NCBI GenBank assembly: GCA_963711315.1
Contig: CAVQDQ010000004.1
Coordinates: forward strand, 496,001 to 560,000
Reading direction: 5' to 3'
DNA from: PALSA-612 sp963711315
GTDB lineage: Bacteria > Actinomycetota > Thermoleophilia > Gaiellales > Gaiellaceae
Length of the DNA: 64,000 nt
The position numbers were made by a program, and so were the translations under genes. Shown here in pieces: positions 44,815-53,305 of this stretch (position 1 is its first letter; each line of letters begins with the position of its first letter). Below the pieces are notes generated by a model, which had not been told where the DNA came from, ran no database searches, and saw only the letters and a list, made by a program, of their open reading frames with translations.

Positions 44815-45363
44815 CTAGATCGACCGCAGGATCTGGCAGGGGACGCCGGCGGCCATCGAGCGTGCAGGTACGTCGCGTAGGACGACGCTGCCCGCGCCGA
44901 TGACGGCATCGTCGCCGATTGTGACGCCTGGGCCGACGATTGCGCCTGCGCCGATCCAAACGTTGCGCCCGATTGAGATCGGCTTCGCGTACTCGATGCC
45001 CTCAGCACGCTCTTCAGGGTTTACGGGATGCGTGGCTGCGCAGAGCTGCACCGCAGGGCCGATCTGCGTAAGCGCACCGATAGTGACGGGGGCGCAGTCG
45101 AGGATCACGCAGTTGAAGTTCAGAAAGACACGCTCTCCGAGCGTGATGTTCCAGCCGTAATCGCACTGGAACGGCGGCTCGATCCACGCTCCGTCGCCTA
45201 CCTCTTCGAACAGCTCCGCCAAGAGTGCGCGCCGCTCGTCGCCGTCTTCCTGTGACGTCGTGTTGTAGCGCGCCGTGAGTCGGCGGGCGCGTGCCCGCGC
45301 CTCCACGAGCGCCGGATCCGAGGCATCGTACGACTCGCCGGCGACCATGCGCGATCGTTCCAC
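44815..45363 (-). CDS. Sugar O-acetyltransferase (maltose/galactoside acetyltransferase family)
   Basis: A 182-residue left-handed beta-helix enzyme. The N-terminal MVAGESYDASDPALVEARAR is the maltose-acetyltransferase domain. Hexapeptide repeats follow (ISIGRNVWIGAGAIVGPGVT), with the catalytic histidine in CAATHPVNPEERAEG. It moves acetyl from acetyl-CoA to a sugar or sugar-like alcohol. GTG 45363 gives the usual ERSRMVAGE opening; ATG 45348 is an alternative. Confidence 0.88.
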   Translation of the reverse strand: MERSRMVAGESYDASDPALVEARARARRLTARYNTTSQEDGDERRALLAELFEEVGDGAWIEPPFQCDYGWNITLGERVFLNFNCVILDCAPVTIGALTQIGPAVQLCAATHPVNPEERAEGIEYAKPISIGRNVWIGAGAIVGPGVTIGDDAVIGAGSVVLRDVPARSMAAGVPCQILRSI

Positions 45364-45398
45364 GCCTGTCCACTGTAACGATGGCCGGCTTTGGGCCA

Positions 45399-45731
45399 CT
45401 ACTTCGGCGGCAGCGTCGTCGTGAACGCCAGGGCGCGGTCGACCCAGGCTTCGACGTCCTGTTGGGTGACGACACCGGCGGTGGATACCTGGATGAAGCC
45501 GGTCATCGGCCTGCCAGTGAAGTCCATCGTGCGGGCGTGTGGCTGGGCGAGTGCGTCGTCCTCCCCTTCGGTGCCGACGCGCGCCATCAGCTCGTTCTTG
45601 ACGACGCCGACGGTCATATGCCCGTCGACCATGAAGGCGATTCCGCCGAACATCTTCTGCTCGCGAACGCGGTCACCGCGGTCTGCGAGCACGTCCCTGA
45701 TGCGGTCGGCCAGCGCCTCCTCGTACGCCAT
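45399..45731 (-). CDS. TfoX N-terminal-domain protein
   Basis: A 110-residue single-domain protein. REQKMFGGIAFMVDGHMTVG and the late FTGRPMTGFIQVS match the TfoX N-terminal domain. Proteobacterial TfoX controls competence, but stand-alone copies in actinobacteria have no known function. It lies in a minus-strand run with the zinc-ribbon gene upstream, 11 bases away. Confidence 0.85.
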   Translation of the reverse strand: MAYEEALADRIRDVLADRGDRVREQKMFGGIAFMVDGHMTVGVVKNELMARVGTEGEDDALAQPHARTMDFTGRPMTGFIQVSTAGVVTQQDVEAWVDRALAFTTTLPPK

Positions 45732-45742
45732 GCGGCTGGAGC

Positions 45743-45997
45743 CTAGTGCCCCAGTTCGAGCGTCGCCAGCCCGCCGAGGTCGAGCCACGTCCGGCCGCGG
45801 CCCTCCACGATGCGCAGCACAACCGCGCCGCAAGCGGGACAACGGCCTACGAAGCCGGCCGTGACATACACGTGCAGCTCGGCGATCATTGACGCCTTTC
45901 CGCAAGAGCGGCAAACGCCTGTGGCGAGCGTCATCTCTCTCCCGAAGAGCTCCAACGCGACACCTGCAATGGCGTTGCCGTCCAGGCGGGTGCTCAT
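45743..45997 (-). CDS. DUF6510-like zinc-ribbon protein
   Basis: 84 residues with two CxxC pairs (GVCRSCGK and GRCPACGA) that should bind one zinc. The LDGNAIAGVALELFGREMTL opening and WLDLGGLATLEL end match the small actinobacterial DUF6510 family as I recall it. Its ATG overlaps the stop of the flavin reductase (4 nt), and it follows the Moco oxidoreductase and reductase genes, so it may serve that pair. Confidence 0.75.
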   Translation of the reverse strand: MSTRLDGNAIAGVALELFGREMTLATGVCRSCGKASMIAELHVYVTAGFVGRCPACGAVVLRIVEGRGRTWLDLGGLATLELGH

Positions 45998-46713
45998 CCC
46001 GTGGCTCCGAAGCGCTCGGTCCTGATGCGGGCGGGGTCGTGTCCAAGCCGCACGAGGCCTCCCGCCACGGCCTCGACGAACCCGGTCGGCCCGCAGACGA
46101 AGGTGAGCGCACGTTCGCCGGGAGGCCAGGCCACGGCGGCTAGCAGGGCATCGTCGACCCGCCCTGTTCGGCCCTGCCAGCCGGCTGCCTGCTCCCGTGT
46201 GAGTGTGTGCACGATCTCCAGGCCTTCGTCGCCTGCGTCGAGCGCGTCAAGTTCGTCACGGTAGATCACGTCGTCGAGGGTGCGCGACGAGTAGAGGAGC
46301 CGAGCGGCCACCGAGCTGCCGGCGGCCGACCGATGGCGGAGCATCGACATCAGCGGGACGACTCCCGAGCCGCCGCCGACGAGCAAGAGCGGTCCGCCGT
46401 CGGTGTCCTCCCAGACGAAATAGCCCCCGACGGGCCCGCGCAGCTCGAAGCCGTCGCTCACCTCGGCGACGTCGACGAGATAAGGAGACACCTCGCCGTC
46501 GGGGAGCCGCTCGACGGTGATTGCGGGCGCCTCGCCCGGCGCCGAGGCAAGCGAATAGCTACGCGCCGCCTGGTAACCGTCCTCGGCCGTCAGCCGCACG
46601 TCTACGTGTTGCCCCGCGCGGTGTCCTGGCCAATCGGGCACATCGAGGACGAGCGTCCTCGTCCTGGGTGTCTCGTCGACGACGCCGGCCACGGTCGCCT
46701 CGAGCCAGCTCAG
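45994..46713 (-). CDS. Ferredoxin-reductase-type FAD/NAD(P)-binding oxidoreductase
   Basis: About 239 residues. The FAD domain has GHRAGQHVDVRLTAEDGYQA then ARSYSLAS, and the NAD(P) domain has GPLLLVGGGSGVVPLMSMLR and LTFVCGPTGFVEAV. It lacks an iron-sulfur domain. The frame begins with CTG AGC TGG, overlapping the upstream Moco gene stop (CTGA); homologues normally begin M-x-W-L-E-A, so either a rare CTG start is used or the base is an error for ATG. It probably passes electrons to or from the adjacent Moco enzyme. Confidence 0.85.
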   Translation of the reverse strand: MSWLEATVAGVVDETPRTRTLVLDVPDWPGHRAGQHVDVRLTAEDGYQAARSYSLASAPGEAPAITVERLPDGEVSPYLVDVAEVSDGFELRGPVGGYFVWEDTDGGPLLLVGGGSGVVPLMSMLRHRSAAGSSVAARLLYSSRTLDDVIYRDELDALDAGDEGLEIVHTLTREQAAGWQGRTGRVDDALLAAVAWPPGERALTFVCGPTGFVEAVAGGLVRLGHDPARIRTERFGATG

Positions 46714-47312
46714 TCGCCCCAGTACCGCTGCTCCAGCCACGGGTCTCCGCGTAGGTGATAGCCGTTCGACTCCCAAAAGCCGGGCTCGTCGTCCTCGCGG
46801 AGCGCGAGCCCGCGCACCCACTTCGCGCTCTTCCAGAAGTACAGGTGCGGCACGAGCAGGCGCGCCGGACCGCCGTGCTCGGGATCGAGCGGCTCGCCGT
46901 CGTAGCCGAAGGCGACCCAGGCTTTTCCGCCCGTGACGTCCTCGAGCGGGAGATTCGTCGTGTAGCCGCCGTCGGAGAAGGCGAGGACGTACTCGGCGGC
47001 CGTGTCGACACCCCCAACCAACGTGTCCACGGACACGCCCTCCCAGGCCGTGTCGAGCTTCGACCAGCGAGTGACGCAGTGGATATCGCAGCTGATCTCC
47101 TCGCTCGGGAGCGCGCGGAACTCTTCCCACGTCCAGACGACAGGCTCGTCACCGCCGAGGATCGAGAACGTCCACTCTTCGAGCGGCGTATGTGGCGTCG
47201 GCCCCGCCGAGAGCACCGGGAAGTCATCCGTTGCGTACTGGCCAGGCGGGACACGGTCGCTCTGTTCGCCCTCTCGCCGCCTGCCCGCGAAGCCTCGGGT
47301 TATCGGTGACAT
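46710..47312 (-). CDS. Molybdopterin-dependent oxidoreductase (sulfite-oxidase/YedY-like)
   Basis: A 200-residue protein containing only the Moco-binding domain. The molybdenum-ligating cysteine is in SCDIHCVTRWSKLDTAWEGV; VLSAGPTPHTPLEEWTFSIL opens the domain, and the late LLVPHLYFWKSAKWVRGLAL is typical. No twin-arginine signal is seen. It is coupled to the flavin reductase downstream, a recurring actinobacterial pair of unknown substrate, possibly sulfoxide repair. The ATG at 47312 begins MSPITRGFAGRRREG, the family start. Confidence 0.87.
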   Translation of the reverse strand: MSPITRGFAGRRREGEQSDRVPPGQYATDDFPVLSAGPTPHTPLEEWTFSILGGDEPVVWTWEEFRALPSEEISCDIHCVTRWSKLDTAWEGVSVDTLVGGVDTAAEYVLAFSDGGYTTNLPLEDVTGGKAWVAFGYDGEPLDPEHGGPARLLVPHLYFWKSAKWVRGLALREDDEPGFWESNGYHLRGDPWLEQRYWGD

Positions 47313-47375
47313 TGCGCAGACACTCCTGGATCGTGGCATATCGATGATCCGGGTGAGATTCGACATGCTGTCGGC

Positions 47376-48266
47376 GTGGGCGTCGTGGTCCGAGCAGAGG
47401 AGCTGACGAAGAGCTACGGCGCACGCTCCGCGGTCGTCGGCCTCGAGTTCTCGGTCGAGCAGGGCGAGGTCTTCGGCTACCTCGGACCGAACGGCGCCGG
47501 CAAGACCACGACGATTCGGTTGATGCTCGACCTCATCCGGCCGACGAAAGGGCGTGTCGAGATCTTCGGCCAGGACGCGCGCCGCGAGAGTGTCGGCGTG
47601 CGGCGGCGGCTGGGGTATCTCCCGGGCGACGCTCGTTACTACGAGCGCCTGACGGGTGGCGAGCTGATCGAGTATTTCGCGTCGCTTCGTGGCCTCGACG
47701 ACCTCTCCGAGGCGAAGCGGCTCGCCGAGCGGTTCGCCCTGGATCTCGACTTGCCGATACGGACGCTCTCGCGCGGAAACCGGCAGAAGGTGGGCATCGT
47801 CCAGGCGTTCATGCACCGGCCCGACCTCGTCGTGCTCGACGAGCCGACATCGGGTCTCGACCCGCTCATGCAGCAGGAGTTCGCCGCCCTGCTGGGCGAG
47901 ACGACGGCGGAGGGAAGGACCATACTTCTCTCCTCCCACGCCCTGCCCGAGGTGCAGCAGGTTGCGGCTCGGGTGGCCGTCATCCGCGAGGGCCGGCTGG
48001 TGATCGTAGACACGGTCGAGAATCTCCGCGTCCGTGCGCCCGGCCGAATGGAGGTGTCGTTTTTCGCGCCGCCTCCTCCGGGCGCCTTCCACGGCCTGCC
48101 CGGCGTGCGAGAGGTGGAGCGGCACGGGGCGACCGTCGCATTCGCGCTCGAAGGGCCGGCCGACCCGCTCGTCAAGGCGCTCGCCCGCCACGAGGTGCTG
48201 GGCATCGACAGCCACGAGGCAGACCTCGAAGATGTCTTCCTCAGCCTGTACGGGAAGGACGGCTAG
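47376..48266 (+). CDS. ABC transporter ATPase (ABC-2 exporter type)
   Basis: A 296-residue ATPase: Walker A GPNGAGKTTTIRLML, signature LSRGNRQKVGIVQAF, Walker B LVVLDEPTSGLDPLM and the switch His in LSSHALPEV. The C-terminal extension is typical of drug or lipid exporters. The start is GTG 47376. It is followed directly by the permease with no gap, forming a two-gene export system. The substrate is unknown. Confidence 0.93.
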   Translation: MGVVVRAEELTKSYGARSAVVGLEFSVEQGEVFGYLGPNGAGKTTTIRLMLDLIRPTKGRVEIFGQDARRESVGVRRRLGYLPGDARYYERLTGGELIEYFASLRGLDDLSEAKRLAERFALDLDLPIRTLSRGNRQKVGIVQAFMHRPDLVVLDEPTSGLDPLMQQEFAALLGETTAEGRTILLSSHALPEVQQVAARVAVIREGRLVIVDTVENLRVRAPGRMEVSFFAPPPPGAFHGLPGVREVERHGATVAFALEGPADPLVKALARHEVLGIDSHEADLEDVFLSLYGKDG

Positions 48267-49073
48267 ATGCTCCACGGCGTCCTTCTGAAGAGCCTGCGCG
48301 ACGTGCGGAGGAGCTTCATGTGGTGGAGCCTCGGCCTCGCGGGCTACGCCGTGCTCATCGTGGGGCTGTGGCCGACGGTGCGCGACAATCCCGCGCTCGC
48401 GAAGCTCGAGGAGTCGTACCCCGAGGAGCTGAAGGCGTTCTTCAGCTTCGGCGGCTTCGATATCTCGACCGCATCGGGCTTCCTCGGAACGGAGCTCTAC
48501 TCGCTCATGGTCCCGCTCCTCTTCATCGTCGCGGCGATCGGCGCGGGTGCACGAACGATCGCAGGCGAGGAGGAGCAGGGCACGCTCGACCTGCTGCTGG
48601 CGAACCCGATCTCGCGGAGGCGGCTCGCGCTCGAGAAGGCTGCCGCGCTCGCGCTCGAGCTGCTCGGCCTTGCTGTCGTCCTCTTCGCCACGCTCGCGCT
48701 CGCGACGACTGCGGCCGGCATGGACGTCTCCGTCGGGAACCTCGCCGCCGCGACGACGAGCGCGTTCCTGCTCGCGGTCGCGCTCGGCTGCGTCGCATTC
48801 GCGCTGGGCGCCGCGACGGGCCGGCGCTCGCTCGCGATCGGCCTCAGCGCGGCCGCAGCCGTGGCGGCGTATCTCATCAACGGGCTCGCGCCGCTCGTCG
48901 ATGCCTTCCACAGCCTGCGTTGGGTCTCGCCCTGGTACCACTACGCGGCCGGCGACCCGCTGCGCGAGGGTCTTTCGCCCGGTAATGCGTTCGTCCTCGT
49001 TGCGATCGCCGGCGCCGCTGCGGTCGTGGCCGTCGTTGCCTTCGACCGCCGAGACGTGGGCGTGTCGACCTAG
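48267..49073 (+). CDS. ABC-2-type permease
   Basis: A 268-residue membrane protein with about six hydrophobic segments: SLGLAGYAVLIVGLWPTVRD, YSLMVPLLFIVAAIGAGA, then the cytoplasmic GEEEQGTLDLLLANPISRRR motif that marks ABC-2 permeases. It starts at the codon after the ATPase stop. Its 3' end overlaps the convergent membrane protein by 4 nt. Confidence 0.9.
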   Translation: MLHGVLLKSLRDVRRSFMWWSLGLAGYAVLIVGLWPTVRDNPALAKLEESYPEELKAFFSFGGFDISTASGFLGTELYSLMVPLLFIVAAIGAGARTIAGEEEQGTLDLLLANPISRRRLALEKAAALALELLGLAVVLFATLALATTAAGMDVSVGNLAAATTSAFLLAVALGCVAFALGAATGRRSLAIGLSAAAAVAAYLINGLAPLVDAFHSLRWVSPWYHYAAGDPLREGLSPGNAFVLVAIAGAAAVVAVVAFDRRDVGVST

Positions 49074-49777
49074 CCGGCTGCCTGCCTCTCGCGGAGCAGC
49101 GCGACGCCCATCACGAGCATGAAGAGGAAGAAGGCGACGAAGCCGATGAACGAAATCCCCTCGATGACGCTGGACGCGGGGCTGAGCACATAGAGCCACC
49201 CGGCGAAGACTGCGACGACGAACCCCAGCCAGCCAATCCAACGCGCCACCGCCTTCGTCTCGAGGATCGCGTAGGCAAACATCGGGATGACGATGCCCCA
49301 GAGGAGGATGTCGCCGACGTAGTTGAGGACGAGGGCCGTAGCGGCGAGCGTGTCCGCCGTGGTCTGGAGCGTCGCCCTCGACGCCGCATCGGCGTCGACG
49401 AACTCCGGGACGAGCTCGTACGCCATCGCGATCGGGATCAGGTGCGAGATCGTGACGAGCGTGAGTCCCACGACGGCGAGGATCGGCGCGAGGATCATGA
49501 CCTCGCCGGCGTCTCGCAGCGCGTAGTAGAAGCCGACGATCGCGACGAGGCCGAGGATGCCACCGACGATGACGAGCCACGCGCCGGCGAAGAACGCACC
49601 GCTTGCGTCGTCGACGTCGACGATCCAATCGATCGCGTCCTGTCCGGTTCCGGGGATCAGCACCTGCACGCCACTCGCCACCATGAGGACGATGCCGACG
49701 ACGAACACGACGGTCGTCAGCACGGCGCACACGGCGCCCACGGTGATGACGTCGAGGCGCTTCACCCGGCCGATCAT
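49070..49777 (-). CDS. Polytopic membrane protein, DUF4386-like
   Basis: 235 residues with about seven hydrophobic segments (VGAVCAVLTTVVFVVGIVLM, AFFAGAWLVIVGGILGLVAI, VGLTLVTISHLIPIAMAYEL, AVARWIGWLGFVVAVFAGWL). The repeated acid/hydrophobic layout resembles the DUF4386 group, which has no known function. It may be the last gene of the minus-strand block beyond the hairpin at 49805. Confidence 0.65.
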   Translation of the reverse strand: MIGRVKRLDVITVGAVCAVLTTVVFVVGIVLMVASGVQVLIPGTGQDAIDWIVDVDDASGAFFAGAWLVIVGGILGLVAIVGFYYALRDAGEVMILAPILAVVGLTLVTISHLIPIAMAYELVPEFVDADAASRATLQTTADTLAATALVLNYVGDILLWGIVIPMFAYAILETKAVARWIGWLGFVVAVFAGWLYVLSPASSVIEGISFIGFVAFFLFMLVMGVALLRERQAAG

Positions 49778-49804
49778 CCGCCCGGGGGGAGGCGGGAGTC
49801 AAGG

Positions 49805-49834
49805 GGTGGGGGCGGCGCGGGCGCCGCCCCCACC
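49805..49834 (-). terminator. 12-bp stem hairpin after the FtsX-type permease
   Basis: GGTGGGGGCGGC (49805-49816) pairs exactly with GCCGCCCCCACC (49823-49834) across a 6-nt loop. It begins 7 bases beyond the permease stop (49841) on the minus strand. No T-run is present. It should end the LolD/MacB-type operon. Confidence 0.7.
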
Positions 49835-49840
49835 ATTCAA

Positions 49841-52424
49841 CTACTCGTAGTGGAGTGCGGCGAGGACGTTCAACCGCCCGGCTCGCCGGGCCGGCGCGAT
49901 CGCGGCCACTACCCCGGCGACCACAGCGACGGCGGTGAACACCGCGAGATACCCGACGGACACGCTGAAGACCAGCCCTTGATCGGAGAGGGCGCGGGTC
50001 ACGAGCGCGGCCAGGGCGACCCCGATAGGCAGTCCGAGCGCTGCGCCGATCAGCGCGGTGATCACGCTCTCGTGCCGCACCATCCGCCGTACCTGGCGGC
50101 GAGTCATCCCCACGGCCCGCAGCATTCCGAGCTCTCGCGTCCGCTCGAACGTCGACAGGACGAGGGTGTTGATCATCCCGAACAGGCTGACGACGACCGA
50201 GAGCGCCAGGAGGACGTAGAGCAGGTTGAGGAGCTTGTCGAGCCCCGCAGCCCGCGTGGTCACGTACTCCGCTTCGTCTCGCATGACTCGTGCCCGGGTA
50301 CTCGGCCAGGACGTCTCGGACGCCCGCCAGCGTGGCCGGTGTTGCATCCGGCCCGAGCTCTACGAGCGCGAGGATGTTCTGGGGCCTGGGGAACGCGGAG
50401 TCGAACGCGTCCCTCGACATGACGACGTCTCCGAAGAGCGGGTCCATGCGGTCGAACGCGGCCGGCTGGAAGAGACCGCGGACGGTGAACGAGTGGCGCT
50501 CGCCTGCTGGAGTGAGGAGCGACACGTTGCTGCCGACCGCCAGGTGGTGCTTCTCGGCGAACCGCTGCTTGAGGATCACGCCATCCGCACCGAGATCGGC
50601 CAGCAACTCGTCGCTGCCTTCCGTCCACTGGAACCTCGCCGTCTGGCCGACTGTGTCGTCTACCCCGTGCACCGTGGTCGTCGCGCCGGCAACCTTCGCC
50701 TTCTCCTGCCTGACGTTCGTCACCACGCCGACGCCGGGTACCGACGCGATCAGCTCCCCGGCCTGAGCCTGGAAGACGTCGAAGCCGTTCTTCGACGTGA
50801 CCACGAAGTCGGTGTCGAGCTGCGATGCGATGGCGGCCTTGTCCGAATTGCGCATGCTCGTCCCCAGCGTGGCCACGACTGTGACGAGCGCGAGGCCGAT
50901 CATCAGTGCAGCCGCTGTGGAAGCAGTGCGGGACGGGTTCCGGACAGAGTTCTCGCTGGCGAGCCTGCCCGCTTCGCCGCCACCGTGTCGTGCCGGCTGC
51001 CCGACGACCTTTACGAGCGGCCGAACGAGACGAGACGAGATCAGCCCGACGCCGAGGAACACGGAGATGCATCCGAATGCGATCAGCAGCAGCACCGAAC
51101 GCGTCTGGAGCGCCTCGACGCCGAGCGCCGTCGCGAACGCCAGCAGCACCAGCTGCGATCAGCCCAAGCGCCACGAACGGCGCGATGGGGGCGAAGCGAG
51201 ATCGCGGAAGCGTCGAGCCCTCGCGGACAGCTGCGATCGGCGGCACGCGGGTTGCCCGTAGTGCCGGCCCGACAGTCGCGATCAGCGGTGATCCCGACGC
51301 CGACGAGCAGCGAGACGACGACCGTGCGGGTCTCGAAGACGGTCCCCGTCTGCGGCAGGTCGAGGTCGAGGCGCCCGAGCAGCCAGGTCAGCCCTTTCGC
51401 CAGACCGACGCCGAGCAGCAGCCCCGCAATCGACGCGATGAACCCGATCACGAGCCCCTCGAGGAGCACGGAGCGGAGAACCTGGCGCCGTGAGGCTCCC
51501 AGCGCCCGCAACGTCGCGAACTCCCGCGTCCGCTGAGCGACCGTGATCGAGAGCGTATTGAAGATGACGAACGCGCCCACGAACAGCGCGATGCCGCCGA
51601 ACGCGAGCAGGAAGAGCTGGATGAACTTCATGAAGGTCTTCGTCTCCTTCGCGCTCGCCTGTGCTTGCTCTGCTCCGGTTCGCACCTGAGCCGAGGCGGG
51701 CACGACCGTCCGGATCTTTGTCGCGAGCGCAGCCGGCGAGACGCCGGTCCTGGCCGCGACGGAAGATGCTGTCGAACTGCCCTTCCTTGCCCAGCAGCCG
51801 CTGGGCGGTCGGGATGTCGAACACCGCGAGGGTCGCCCCGCCGAGCGAGTCGACCGTGCCGAACTTCGCGATCCCGGAGATCGCGAACTGCTCCACCCTC
51901 GACCGGGTCGACACACCGATGTCGGTCGCCGACGGCCAGACCGTTGGCGCCGGCACGTCCCCTTGTCGATCGACGACCTGCTGACCCCTCGCCCACTCAC
52001 CCTCCACGAGGTTCAGCGGGTTGAACTGGCGGTACGGACGTGTCGATCCCGAACCCGAGGGTCGGTGCTCCGCCCCCGCCGATCGTCTTTCCGTCCGCCT
52101 TGACGAGCTTCGTGTAGTTGGAGCTCGAGCCGAGGTCGTAGATCGCGCCGGTCGCCGCGGCGACGCCATCGATCGCCCGAACCTGCCCGAGGAGCGAAGC
52201 GGGGATCGTCGCGTTACCGCTCGACGAGCCCTTGACGATCTCCTTGCCGGAGATGACGGCCGAGGTGTTGTCGTAGGTGCCGTTGAAGATCTGGTCGAAT
52301 GCCTTGGAGATCGTGTCCGTGAGGACGAACGTGCCGCTGACCATCGCCACGCCGAGCACGACGGCGAAGCCGGTCAGGAAGGCGCGGACCTTCCGCCCCA
52401 GGAGCCCTTTGAGTGCGACGGCGA

Positions 52425-52428
<4 letters not shown>
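49841..52428 (-). CDS. FtsX/MacB-type ABC permease with two FtsX domains (about five frameshifts)
   Basis: About 860 residues read across several frames. Order: first membrane helix and MacB periplasmic domain (GRKVRAFLTGFAVVLGVAMV), first FtsX core (FGGIALFVGAFVIFNTLSIT, QRTREFATLRALGASRRQVL), central helices (SVLLLIAFGCISVFLGVGLI), second periplasmic domain (DTDFVVTSKNGFDVFQAQAG), and last FtsX core (VVSLFGMINTLVLSTFERTR). Shifts fall near 52035, 51765, 51285, 51150 and 50285. The GTG at 52428 overlaps the ATPase stop. It probably exports a peptide, lipid or lipoprotein. Confidence 0.85.
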
Positions 52429-53207
<779 letters not shown>

Positions 53208-53226
53208 GCGGTTCCCTCCTTCGATT

Positions 53227-53246
53227 GACGTGCTCTTGACCACGTC
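53227..53246. promoter_or_regulatory. Inverted repeat upstream of the LolD/MacB-type operon
   Basis: GACGTG (53227-53232) and CACGTC (53241-53246) are separated by 8 nt, 20 bases before the ATPase start. It lies in the 98-base gap after the LuxR gene, so it may be a site for that or another regulator. Confidence 0.4.
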
Positions 53247-53305
53247 TGGAGGCTCGCACCGGGCATCGCCGGTCGCATCAGCGAGATCGCCAGTCTTGTT
53301 ACCGG

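Noticed and set aside
46710..51149. A 1479-codon open frame on the minus strand
   Set aside because: Only the two ends match proteins (the Moco enzyme and a piece of the FtsX permease). The middle is an antisense Arg/Asp/His-rich shadow of the plus-strand exporter genes, as expected in GC-rich DNA.
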